Shown piece after piece: positions 20,179 through 32,300 of a stretch of 54,716 bases of DNA. The position numbers and the translations under genes were made by a program. The notes below the pieces were generated by a model. That model was not told the origin of the DNA, made no database searches, and saw nothing but the letters and a program-made list of their open reading frames with translations. The stretch comes from Perkinsus olseni (Eukaryota > Perkinsozoa > Perkinsida). Where the stretch lies: positions 1 through 54,716 of the forward strand of contig JABANN010000194.1 of NCBI GenBank assembly GCA_013115125.1, read 5' to 3'. How positions within the stretch are numbered: position 1 is the first letter of the stretch; every line of letters starts with the position of its first letter.

Positions 20179-22835
20179 ATGTGGAACGGGCCACCACCAG
20201 CGGCGGGGCCGATGCAGATGGGCGGTGGTCCTCCTCCACCGGGCTACTATCCGCCCAATACTCAGCAATGGCCAGGACCACCACCAATGCCGCCGCCGCA
20301 GCAGCAGCCCTTAGGGGGGTATCCACTCCCACAAGGCCAGGCTTGGCCTCCGCAACACCAACAGCAGCAGTGGGGAGGGGGAGGTCGTATGAGGGCTTGG
20401 AGGTCGTATACACGCATGTGGTCGATTTTTTAATTCGCTTGTTTCAGTGATGAAGGTCAGTCGCCGCCCCAGCAAGCGTTTTATCCGCCACCAGAGCATC
20501 CTTTGGGTAGTACCAAGAGTACTTCACCGCGCCCTCGCATGATGTGTGAATGTTCTTAGGTCCACCCCAGCAGCAGCGGCAGCCACCGCCATTGCCATGG
20601 CAACAGCAGCAGCATCCACCGAGCTACATGCCTCCAGCGAATCAGCAATTGTAGGGGGACTAATGGGCCTGCCTTCAATACATCATTGTGCTTCCTCAGT
20701 CCTTCACAGGTCCCTCCGATGCCTTATGTCGGCGGTCAGCAGCAGCAGCCCCCGCCTTACTCGCAGCCGCTACCCTATGCTCACCCCCCACCGCCAGCGC
20801 AGATGTCCTATGGCGGCCCACCCCCGCAGCACGGAGGGTTCATGCCCCCGCCACGGCCTCCACAACAGCAGCAACAGCCGATACCTCCACCGGCTCCCAT
20901 CGAGGAAAAGTTTTCTAAGGAGCTGCAGGTGGGTGGCTTCTAGTCTGCGGCCAGTCTGATGGCTTGAAGTGATCTTCAGGCGATAGCGGACAATTATCAC
21001 CTTCCGGATACTACAGCGAATCTGAATCCTCAGCTGGCGGCCCGCTACGGAGCTATTATAGTATCATTGGCAGGCGGGGTAGGCATGGAGGATGAGGTAG
21101 CGAGGTGAGATGGTGCTGTCGCAGGTACCGGCCAGTGACGACTCGATCCGAGATGCCGCTGCGTGGCTGCTAGAGAATCGTCAACAGACCAGTGCTATCG
21201 CTGCGTAGGATGCCGCGGAGTTGGTGATGGTGTGGTAGTATGACTGCAGGTCCTTGCTCCGGTCAATGCGGATGCCGAAGGATGGACATCACGCCATGAG
21301 CATGCTGTTCGTTATTCACGAGGTAGGCGGCGGCCGTCATGAGCACACTGTACAGTCACGGTCCGGGTAGGTCCTGCAGCGAACGAGCGGTCCCCAAGGG
21401 GTAGTGGTACGGGTGCTGTTGAAGAATTACCTACCGTGGATGTGCCGGGCTGCTTATGGTGCTTGCTACAATAGGAATTCGAGGAAGCCTGGGGTAGGTG
21501 GTCATTGTACCTGCGCTGGAGGGGACGGAAGGTTCATATCTGTGACAGCACGACCTCACCCCGCAGCAGAAGAACGTGACGCGGCTGATACAAATATGGA
21601 AGGACCAAGGTATCATTACTGCCGATGAGGCCAGGGACTTCGACAAGCTCGCCACGGAGGAACACGCTTTGTAAGACTACGCGGCCGTTAGTCTCGCCTG
21701 GTCTTTGCGCCGCCCATTGAAATCTTCAGCGGGATTCTGAGCTCTTGCGACAGGACTGATGCTGTTATCTAGTCGTGGCTCTTATTGCTGCCTTCTTGCG
21801 ATCAGTGCTAAGCCGCCGCCGGAGCCACCACTGTTGCTGCCCTCGATGATCTACGGAGGTCTGCATGGTGAAGGGTCGAAGGACACTGGCAAGAGGCACC
21901 AATATAGGACGTACGTGCTCTTGTACTGTCTATCTGTTCTATGTAGCACTTGCAGGCCTTCGGAGAAGTCCGATCCTAAAGCGGCGGCAGAAGCAGCAGC
22001 AGCGGCGGCCAAGGCCAAGCCCAAGCCTCCCCCACCTCTTCAAGGGTATTACTCCGATCGGTAAGCTTCATACCGCCTGTCGAGTTTTGGACCGACCCTG
22101 GGCTCTGGTCAGACCCGCTACGGCAGAAAATGTATCCGTGGGAGTGTTGGCCTCCCTCGTGAAGGCTTCCGGCCGGAGAGCCCGAGAGCAGCAGGTGAGC
22201 TCAGGAGACCTCGCTGGCGTCGACCAGGCTTCTCTACCCTGAACACCCAGGTCGCTGTTGTGCCCTACACTCCCCTGGACCCAGTAGTGCTGGCGATGGT
22301 GCCCCAGTACCTGTCGGCAGAGCCTCGTCCACCTGAGAGGGCTGTCGCGCTCATTGAGTCCCTCATACCGCTGAAGGACGACAGCGACTTAGGTAGGGAC
22401 GAGCACTGAGGAGGGTGCCCACCTCGGCCATGTTGGCCCTCTCTCAGAGTCCGTATCGTCGCGCTCCAGCAGTCCCTCGAAGTCCGGAACGAAATCGGAG
22501 TCTCGGTGAGTCTGCTGAGGCCTGTTATATCGAGGGACGTGGCTACTACGCTATCAGGTCAACTTCGAGGAGCCGAGAGTCTGCCCCGCCGGCGAAGATT
22601 CCGCGACGATCCAACTTCTCGGACGCTCCCCCTGTGATATCCGACTTTAACATTTCGGATCCTGTGGAGGCCTTCAGGTGAGGAGGAGGAGGAGGACTGG
22701 CCCCAGCTTGTGTCACTTCAATTGTGTTCTGCTTTCAACAGGGCCCGAGCTAAGACGAAGTACGTCAATATGTGTGAACACAATCGTCGAGCTACTCAGG
22801 AAGCTGCGGAAAAAATAGTCCACAGTGGCGAATGA
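20179..22835 (+). CDS. CID-domain splicing factor, CHERP/SCAF-like
   Basis: The ATG at 20179 opens a Pro/Gln/Gly-rich region spread over four exons, to about 20930. A CTD-interacting domain follows: DDSIRDAAAWLLENRQQTSA near 21140, SMRMPKDGHHAMSMLFVIHE near 21290, LLKNYLPWMCRAAYGAC near 21430 and NVTRLIQIWKDQGIITADEA near 21570. An Ala/Lys/Pro-rich linker comes next, then VAVVPYTPLDPVVLAMVPQ with RPPERAVALIESL near 22320, which resembles the CHERP segment before its Arg/Ser part. An Arg/Ser-containing exon follows, and the end VHSGE* stops at 22835. CID proteins bind the phosphorylated RNA polymerase II tail; CHERP associates with the U2 snRNP. I see no clear SURP or G-patch motif, so the subfamily is uncertain. 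Introns are mostly 45-65 nt. Confidence 0.72.
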
Positions 22836-22975
22836 CGTGGTTTAGCATAGTCCTATCAAGTGTATTGTTTCGTAACATTATTATTATACTGTTCATAGAG
22901 AGGCGGCAGGAGTTAGTGTTGGTTAGAAGGGGGCGGTGATGTTTTGTACTCGATGGTGTCACAGTTGTTCTCATT

Positions 22976-25902
22976 ATGAGTCCTCGAGAGAAGCCAAAGA
23001 CCCCGGCTGAAATGGTAAGATCGGATTACTCCTGCCGGTGCCCCTCCAGCGTTAGCTCGTGGGGGTCAACTCTTCTGCTCAACTTTTCTCTGTTGGTTAT
23101 CGTTTTGACTCCTTGCCTTGGGTGCTCGTCTTCATCACCCTTTGGGTCATTCGATACTACGGATCATTTTACTGTTGATAGAACACTTGCCAGAACGCAA
23201 CTTGGCAGGGGAAATAATATCTGAATTTATGGAGAGTCTCGATAGAGGCTAGGGTCAACTACAGCGGAAGTGATTCGGTCGGGCGAGCGAGAATGGTCTC
23301 ACAGTGAGTGTTACGGGAGTTTAGAGGTCTCACACCAACAGGTTTATGGTGAGAGACAAGACTTTTTTTCTAGTGGGCTGGGTGACGGGACGGACCCGTG
23401 TGAAGTTCACACTGTGAACCGGGTACCAGTTAGACGGGTTCCTGTCCCTTGACCGAGGCCTTAGGTGGGGACCTAAGTGGCCCAGGTCCTCTCCACACCA
23501 CCAAGTCGACTAAGTTTGGTATTATATAGAAAGGGGTTACACGTGAGGATCACTGGAGCCATAGTTGACAGCAATAGAAGGACAACAATTCTAGCTATAG
23601 CTAGGGAATTAGGACGCCCTGTGTCAGAAACAGATCCTGCAGCACGCGATAATTTGGCGATATCAGTCTCCCGGGTTCTGTGTAGGTCGAGCGTCTTGAA
23701 GTGCCCAGTATATTCGACCGGCTGGCCGGGAGCTGTCCGGACTATCTGCGCTCATCAAAGACACACACGAAGAAGTCAGAGGCGGCTATGATGACGACAG
23801 CGGTGGAAGAGATTCTTGGGGACGCCGAGACGAGTGTAGCCCCGGATGGGTCGATAGGAATATGTGCTTCCTTCGGGCCACTCAGTGTATCGATTGGTCG
23901 AGAGTGGAGGGTCTCCAACAGAAGTTCTCCAAGGGGTCCAAGTCCCCTCAGCTGGACTACTGCGTGCAGGAGCCAGTCATCCTCAAGAATGGTGTGAAGG
24001 TAGCGTCTCTCATTCAGCTCCGCTACTCAGAATCTGGTTATCCTTTCTCGAACTGTCTCGCGCACTCGGACGTCGCTGTAGCGGTAGCATCGTCGTGCAT
24101 ACTGAGCGTCCATACCGCGATACATAGGTCCATATCCTTGGCGTGGTGCACTCCTCGGAAGCCTCGGCCTTAAACGTTGAGAAGGCGCTCGAGCAACTAG
24201 AAGTTAACTGTGTGGCTTTGGAGAGTGACTTGGCCAGGACTGAAGCACGACGGAAGTTCCAATTGCCGTTGATGGAGAGGTAGCTCCTATCGAGCGCGCC
24301 GGCCTACTGTGAGGGATTCACAGGGTTGCAGGTTCAAGGGGAAGTGGTCGGCGTTGACTGACTTGAAGGATATGGGAGGCCAAGGTGCCACATTCGAGGA
24401 AGTAGTAGCACCTCGACGGTCCTTCCAGTCGCCAGCTCTGTGCGTCGTTCCCTAGCTGGTTAGCGCTCGCCTTGTGAGTGTGTCTGGCAACGCTGAGAGG
24501 ACTCAATTCCTGGCAGCGTGTGGATCTGTGAGCGGCATGCCCGAGCTCACCGCCATTCACGAGGTGAGCTGTTGCGATAGCGGGCTGTGGTGTATTCTTG
24601 CTGGTCGTCGATGATGATAGACGAAACGACGAGGGCTGCCGCTTCACTCTATTGACATGCTAGAGACGCTCAAGCTAATCCAGAACAACGAAATGGAGAA
24701 GGCCAAGTGAGAGATACTTTTTCGTTCTCACTACCTTTCTGTTGTTCACAGGGACACCGCCAAGAGGATCGGCGATTTGCCGGAGAGCCTATTGAGGATG
24801 ATATCAGACGAACAGGTTCTCAGACTAGAGACGTTGATGGCCGTCACCCGCTCTGTCCTGTGCAGACCGTGTTTGAGACATATCTAAGGCTCATCTATGG
24901 CGAGGAGGCTGTTGCCAAGTGCGGAGCGAATCAGCTGGACTCTGCAGTCGCTTACAGGCAGGCTACTTCCAACGCCACGCTTGACCATTCCTCCTCCGCA
25001 CGCAGATTGGCCGAGCTGGAGCACCGGTCACCCCCACACGCTGACTTCTTGTTGGGAGAGATGCATCGCCTCTTCAGGCCAAAGTGGGAGCACACCATAA
25101 TGATGATGCCCTCGCATTCCTCTAGGTACTACCTCTCCCACGTTTTCCTCCGTGATGTGTTCATGGCCTACAAGATCGGTGCGCTCTCGAGGGAGCTCAG
25201 TGAGGGCGACGCCGTCCTCGCGGTAGTCGGCGGAGTAAGTACTGCTGATTCAGCTGAGTGGAGGAAGCTGCCTCTTTCGGCTAGGTGCACGTTCAAGGCA
25301 TCCGAGAACTGCTGTCCCAGGAGAATCCTCCGTGCGACATCCATGCGCTTGCGTGCTGCTTTGTTGATGCTGAGGTGATCGAGGGCATCTCGCCTCGCGT
25401 CGACCGTTTGACCAGTATTAGACCTGGGTGGCCTCTAGACGTAGTAGTGGTGATCATTCAGCGGGAGCAGAGAGGACAAGCGCACGGAGGCGAGCCACCG
25501 TGTGGTCTTTATGTGCTTCTCGCGCAGGTACTCAGAAGGGTGTGGATGGACGTATTCGAGATCGATTTGAGTGCAGCGGCCAGCCGTGGTGGCATGTTCA
25601 AGGGACGCCTCATGGTGCGTGCCGTCAGAATGCCGAGCCTCCGTGTGTTGGGATTGTGCTGTTGAGTCAGGTCCCCCAAGCGGATGAGGTAGAACAGCTC
25701 CGTGATGAGTTATTGAGGAGAATCTTCGTCCAAAAGCGAGTACAGCAGTGGGATGCTGCTGGTCAATGCTGGAAGAATGTGGAGATGAAAGAAGCGGAGG
25801 AGCCTGCTCAGGAGACGGGCGGCGTTGATTCTGCCGAAGAGCGGAAGGCCTATGGCGTGCTGCTGCTAGAAGGAAGGATCAATCCGTACCCGCTGGAGAT
25901 CG
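22976..25902 (+). CDS. TraB-domain protein
   Basis: Exons carry the TraB signature. NGVKVHILGVVHSSEASALN is formed by splicing at about 24000-24130, and NCVALESDLARTEARRKF follows as the second conserved strand and helix. DLPESLLRMISDEQVLRLE lies near 24780. RYYLSHVFLRDVFMAYKIGAL and DAVLAVVGG near 25150-25230 are spliced to VHVQGIRELL, the conserved histidine strand of the family. TraB proteins are related to Tiki/GumN peptidases; eukaryotic members are often found at mitochondria, but their activity is poorly known. The 5' end is uncertain: an ATG at 22976 (SPREKPKTPAEM) followed by a long gap to exons near 23490. The 3' end is also uncertain: a charged helical exon to about 25902 (VEQLRDELLRRIFVQKRVQQ) may be its C-terminus or a separate gene. 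Confidence 0.6.
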
Positions 25903-26750
<848 letters not shown>

Positions 26751-27438
26751 GCCTGTTGTGTGATGGTGGCTGTGAGGAAGACTATTGCCGAGTGCCATGG
26801 GACTTCCATTGACAGATTAATGTACTTTTTTGCTTTTCATAACACCACATCTATTTTATGGCGGATCTTCGTTGTATTACTCTTGAGTGATGTAAGTTGG
26901 GGTCTCTCACGCGCCCTAGTAAGTCACGCAGAGGGAGACAGAGTATCGAGTCGTTGTTATCGACTTGGACACTATGCAGCAGTAGAATGATAATTGCTGA
27001 GCTCATTGATAGAACGCTTGTACATTCACACCAGGGGAGTTGTGTTACCATTAGTAGCGTGGGGAGGGCCATGCTGAGGGAACGCTGCATGATGCACGCG
27101 TGCACACGAGTAGGGCGATTGTATGGGCGGGGGAGGACGGGTCGTAGTCAAGCAAACCCTTGTCTGCGTTATCAGAGGGAACTCCCCTAGGTCCCCGGGT
27201 AACTAACACAAGCCTTGGTGAATGCTGATACCATCAGTCTAGTAGCAGTAGTAGCAGTAGCCTCGTCCTCGTTGAGGGGAATGTAGTACAAAGGGCCCTT
27301 CTTGGCCCACCTTATCGTTTACTATACCAGCTTGCATCCAGTTACAGTCATAAATATGTGGGTGATGATGATGATGATACTATCAAAAAGCATTATAACA
27401 TACTATCATCTGCATAGATAAAAGAGTACATGCGGCTT
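26751..27438. other. intergenic between convergent H3 and H1
   Basis: Non-coding by composition. It contains a short (GAT)n-type run at 27363-27378 and several AGTAG repeats near 27240. No histone stem-loop, tRNA or other RNA gene was seen. Confidence 0.4.
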
Positions 27439-27963
27439 CTAGGATCTGCCCGACCTGCCGCCCCCTCTACCGCCTCCCTTCTTAGCGGGGGCCTTCTTAG
27501 CAGCTGGGCTCTTCCTACCCGAGGCCTTCTTAGCAACAGTCTTCTTTATCGGAGGCGCCTTCTTTCCCTTAGCGGAAGGCTTCTTAGGTGATGTCTTCTT
27601 AGAGCTGGCGGAAGCCTTGGTGGTAGCCTTTTTCTTAGCCGCTGGAGCTGCCTTCTTAGGAGGAGCCTTAGCGGGCTTCGAAGGAGCCTTGGTGGGCTTA
27701 CTTGGGGAGGTCGCCACTGGCCTTTGCCCGGCGGCCAACTTGTAAGACGCTTTCGCCTGGGACACGATGCCGGTCTCCACGAGGGCCTTGAGGGACTTGT
27801 TCAGAGCTGTCCTGTTGTCAACGCCGTAATTGGACTTGATGAAGGCAGCGACAGCCTGGCGGCTCATCTTCTGAAACCCCCTGCAGGTCGCGAGGGCGTT
27901 CCTCACCATCTCATTGTAGGTTGGGTGAGGTGTGGGTACTTTCTTCGGGGATGCTCTTACCAT
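27439..27963 (-). CDS. linker histone H1
   Basis: A 174-aa intronless frame from an ATG at 27963. Residues about 12-78 form an H15 winged-helix domain (PTYNEMVRNALATCRGFQK, AVAAFIKSNYGV, ALNKSLKALVETGIVSQ). The remaining 95 residues are a Lys/Ala/Pro/Ser tail, the classic H1 composition, ending in a Gly/Arg-rich GGGRGGGRSGRS. It binds linker DNA and compacts chromatin. A tail of only KAP repeats can arise in other basic proteins, but the N-terminal domain makes H1 the best call. Confidence 0.88.
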   Translation of the reverse strand: MVRASPKKVPTPHPTYNEMVRNALATCRGFQKMSRQAVAAFIKSNYGVDNRTALNKSLKALVETGIVSQAKASYKLAAGQRPVATSPSKPTKAPSKPAKAPPKKAAPAAKKKATTKASASSKKTSPKKPSAKGKKAPPIKKTVAKKASGRKSPAAKKAPAKKGGGRGGGRSGRS

Positions 27964-28101
27964 TGTTCTCTAAGGGAACAGTGACTCACTAAGAATGAAT
28001 GGGAATTAACCACCATTGGCCTTTGTGAGGCCACAAGAAAGGGCCGTGAACCGTTCTGCAATTTGCGCGTCACTTAGCTAGCACGCGTCGACAAGTTCCG
28101 C

Positions 28102-28980
28102 CTATCCTTTGAGATTGTGGGCCACTCGAAAGACTTTTAGCCCATCCACGAAGGCGCAGCCCTCATCAACTATCATCCCAGCTCTCGCCCTCCACCGTCC
28201 GTTATCAGCACTGAACCCAACAGCCGTCCGCGAGGGACACGGAAAATCGACACGCATGCGCGGACAGAAATTCCGCCCCGTTGCTAATCGGCCCTCATTC
28301 ACCAAGGCCTGCGTGTGTTCGTTCTGAACAAAAAGCACCGCGGAAGGGGCGAAACTCTTCGACCGGCGCAGCAGCCAGTCCGATGCTGACGCGGCCCAAG
28401 TTGGGCCGCCCAACAAAGATATCCTTTCCAGTGAGTGCGCCCAATTGGAGTAGACGCCGGCAGCCCCTCAAACCGCTACTAGGCGAAACTCCTGGTGGCC
28501 CACTTACACTCGCCTTCAAAGATCCCCGGATGGCGCTATGGCCAGACACCCTCCCGACGTAGCAGCTGTTCCTGAGCAAGCTGATGGGACTATAAGCGCA
28601 TGAAACTGCCCAGCCGTTTCAGCTGCTAGTTGTTCCAATAAGATACCAAGCGAAGATCCACCTGCCTAGTCCAACCGCCGATAACCTTCCTTCTCATATA
28701 GCTATACACAGGGGCCGTCCAGTACTCTGCAAGTACTCGTACCGCCCACCGGTGACGGAATGGTCCCCTGCGACCAGCCCAATGCGAAAGCGAATCCTTG
28801 GTCGACAGATTCCAACACCCACCTACCTTCACCATTCAGACAGCGACACTAAAGCTAAGATAACGACAACCACGGTACCTGATTTCGCTTCTACCTGCAA
28901 AACCATCGTACATGTCGTCACAATAGGGCAGGTCGCTGGTAAGAGTCCGTGGAGGGCCTCTGCTCTACCTCATCCATAGC
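28102..28980 (-). CDS. fragments of a fold-type II PLP enzyme (D-cysteine desulfhydrase / ACC deaminase-like)
   Basis: Minus-strand open pieces match this family in order. QGFAFALGW and TIPSPVGGTST near 28790-28740 correspond to the substrate-side IPVGGS loop. LGILLEQLAAETAGQFHALI and VPSACSGTAATSGG near 28640-28570 correspond to the helix and the PLP-phosphate loop (family SGSGGT). LGALTGKDIFVG near 28430 corresponds to the YTGKA motif, and FAPSAVLFVQNE near 28340 to the VLFVHTGG strand. A further domain to the TAG at 28102 (WRARAGMIVDEG, FVDGLKVFRV) is not part of the usual family. I did not find the PLP lysine motif (GGNKxRK) upstream, so the 5' part is missing, unrecognised through splicing, or the gene is decayed. 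Confidence 0.42.
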
Positions 28981-29339
28981 TGGCAACGATCCGGGAAGCA
29001 GAGACTGCTGGGGTCCGTACAGGCGTGAGGGAAGGCTGCTGAAGGCGCCTGACTAGCCGTGGGATACCGCAAGTGAGGACCAGTGCAAGATCAAAGTTGG
29101 CAATGCCAGATGCCCAGAGCGTTGAGGAATCTCTAGAAAGGCCAAGAGCGCAAGTTGTGGTCTGCGTCGGTGGTCCGCAGTCGCCTTTGAATTTATTCGT
29201 AAATTGTGGTTCTTGAATGAATTCCGAGTTTCTTGGATACTCTCCCAGTATCGAGTTGAGTGCAGCCTCACACGTCAGAAGCCAGAGATGAATCCAGGGT
29301 TAGAGACCGGTTTGCTGCGCACCGCTCCGACTATCTCTC
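28981..29339. other. region upstream of kinesin; possible 5' exons of the PLP-enzyme gene
   Basis: A short minus-strand frame (29053-29271) is open but has no recognisable motif. The region separates the divergent minus-strand PLP-enzyme fragments from the kinesin and should hold the promoters of both. Confidence 0.25.
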
Positions 29340-29355
29340 AGTAGACTAATCACCC

Positions 29356-32300
29356 ATGCTGGCTCCCATCCGTCCTGCGTCCTCAACTGGCTCTGAATGT
29401 GTGAGAGTATTCGTGAGAGTAAGGCCTCGAAGCCTGAAGGAGAAGTCAGGACCGACAGGCCCTGATGTGGTTGCGGTAGTCGGGGCTCCAGGCAACCTGC
29501 ATCGTACAGCGCTACCATCCGAAGGCGGCGTGAGCGTCGTGCTGTTGCCAGGTAGACGCGGGGGCCAAGACAGTCGCGGTTGGGGACCCCTCGAATGCCC
29601 AGAGTGAATCCAGCACTATGTAGCGCTCTTTCCGTACAAGGTCAGAAGACTGACCGGCGCACAGGTACTCCTTTGATGGGGTGTTTGGGCCGACTTCAAC
29701 CCAGGAGGAGGTGTTTAGCGCAGTGGGGTCCCAGGTCGCAAGTGCCTGCCTGGAAGGCTATAATGGCTCTATCTATGTGTACGGTCAGACTGGTAAGGTT
29801 GGTGGCAAAGGGAACCGGATGGAGTTGATAGTGGGTCTCTAGGCACGGGCAAGACATTCACGATGTTGGGGCCACCGAGGGGTCGAGGCAACGATCAAGG
29901 TACCTCCGTCCATTCCTTCATGCTAGTTCTATTGGGGCCTAGCAGGACTGAGAGGTCTGACCAGTCGGATAATAGAGAGTATCTTCCACCAGCTGAAGAT
30001 GAAGCAAAGCGACTCCGAAGGGACCTTCAGGTAGGGGGGCGCTCGACACCCCCTGTCACTCTGGCCCAGTTACATGTGCACGATAAGCTGCGTTGAGATA
30101 TACAGGGAGGCTCTGACGGACTTGTTCGACCATACTGGGCAACAGCTCCAGCTGAGGGATGACATCAGGAAGGGAGTCAGCAGCCTTGCCAGGGGAATGG
30201 ACGACTCACTGCTGCCCCCCGTAGGTGTATGTGGACGGACTGAGCGAGCACACAGTGTACGACAATAAGGAGGCTGAGCTCATCGTCCGCCGTGCGTTGG
30301 TCAAACGGCATGTGAGACTTCGTGGGTCACTGGGTATCATCAGCTACTGAGTTGTTGCAGGTTGGATCAACGGTGATGAACGACGAGTCGTCTAGATCCC
30401 ACTGTGTGGTCATGCTACGCGTAGCAACCAAGCTCATACAAGCGGGTGGGCAGGCAGGCAGGGGAGGGCACTCTATGTTGGTAGTCTGTGTGTATTAGGA
30501 GGAGTAACTCAGACCAAGGAGTCCAGGCTCAATCTGGTGGACCTGGCTGGCAGTGAGCGTCAGCCCAGCAGTAGTCATGGTCGTAGCAGCAGCAGCAGCG
30601 GAGCGGAGAGCCAGGCCAGGGTCAAGGAGGTGCGGTGTCCGTCAACTGTGTGTGGGCGCCGCAGTGCCTTTTTCGTAGGCGGGAGCCATTAACAAGTCCC
30701 TATCAGTCCTCACCAGCGTCATCTACTCGTTGAGCAAGCCTCGAGCTGCTTCTGCCAGGTGACCCAGGCGACCAAGGCATCAGACCGGCCCAGTGTTGGC
30801 CCATCAGGCAATCCACTTTCACGCACTTCCGAGACTCCAAGTTGACCTTCCTCCTTCGTGACAGCTTGGGAGGGAACAGCGTTACCAGCATTATTGGTAG
30901 TACCCGGTGCTGAAGCAGCTGTGCAGGAGGGACGCTTAGCAACGATATCGCCATTGGCTGCCAACTTCGGGGAGACCTTGTCGACCATCAAGTTCGCTGC
31001 CCGCGCCAAACGCATCAAGTGCCAGGCTGTTCTCAATGAGTCTCTCACTGGAACAGTGGAGTCCCTGACGGTAATAGCGTCATAACATTGATGATTGGTG
31101 GAGGAAGGTGATCCATAGGCTGAGTTGGAGACTGCGAGGAGGCAGCTGGCTGCTTTGACGGCAGGCCAAAGCCAGCTCAGAGTGTCTCCTACCATACCCG
31201 ATGGTGGTACTGGGGCGCTTGGTACTGGCCGAGGAGGTGAGCTTAAGCTACGTGGACCGTGCTGGTATAACAACGACGGTAGGATCCCCGGCTAGTACTG
31301 AAGGGGAGGGAAGTGGAGCCAGGCCAGGGGAAGGGTCATCAGCCTTGAGGCGGAGAATAATAAGCCTGCAGATTCTACTCGCTGGTGAGGATCTTTTCTG
31401 AGGAGTGCTGCTTCTACATGGAGGGATGGACGGCAGGCTCATTGGCCAGAGAGAGGGAGTTGGAGGAAGTGAAGGCTAAGCAACAGAAGTGGGCCGTCTA
31501 CTGGGAGGAGACCGCCAAGAGCCTTCAAGCGTAGGCCTATGCCGCTGTAGTCGGTGTTTATGACGGTCCCAGGTTCGAGGAGGCCGGGAGGTCCCTCACT
31601 GAGCTGCTCGCCAAGGGTCAAGCTGGTGACCACTGGCCGACTGTATCTTAGGTTGACTCTTGCATTAGGTGAGAACGGCGGCGGTGAGACTGAGGTGGTG
31701 GTAGAGGACCGGGAGGAGGAGATACGACTGCTGCGGGCTTTGGTGAGGTCCTCCTTGGGGCAGTGTGTTGAGGCAGACCGGGGCAGGTCGAGAACCATCC
31801 CGAGAAGGCAAGGCGTGAGCTGTTGGAGTTGGAGCTACAGCAGCAGGTGGAGGAGAATGCAGCATTGAAGAGGGAAGGGAAGGAGATGCGGCAGGAGCAT
31901 GAGGCACAGCTGAGGGCGGAGAGACGACGGAGGCAGAGTACCGAGAGTACTGCTACCATGCTGGCTACTGCCGATGGTGGGGACTCGCCCTGCTTTGGGG
32001 GCTGTATGCTGTCTTGGTAGGTCTTAGTAGGACTCTACGTAGCGGTGTCCTGCCTGGGCGAGAGAGCGGGCAGACCGTAGCGACTGGGGGAGGGGCGACG
32101 GGCCTTCGGTGGGGGGGGGGGAGGCAGGCTTGTGCCTGCTGTCAGACTGGTGTTAGATTCATCACGGACAGCGGATCTGATGGCTCGCCACATAATGAGT
32201 CGGACTTTACTGAGTCTGATGCTGAGTCCATGGACGGAGTGCTGCACCTTGGAGACACTGGTAGGTGGTGGCGGTCTCCCCAGCATCGTCTAGGTGGGGC

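Noticed and set aside
21097-21124. 28-nt micro-intron in the CID gene
   Set aside because: A donor 18 bases earlier gives a 46-nt intron in the same frame, so no micro-intron is needed.
26751-26850. Animal-type histone stem-loop after H3
   Set aside because: I looked for the six-pair stem with a four-base loop and found no match.
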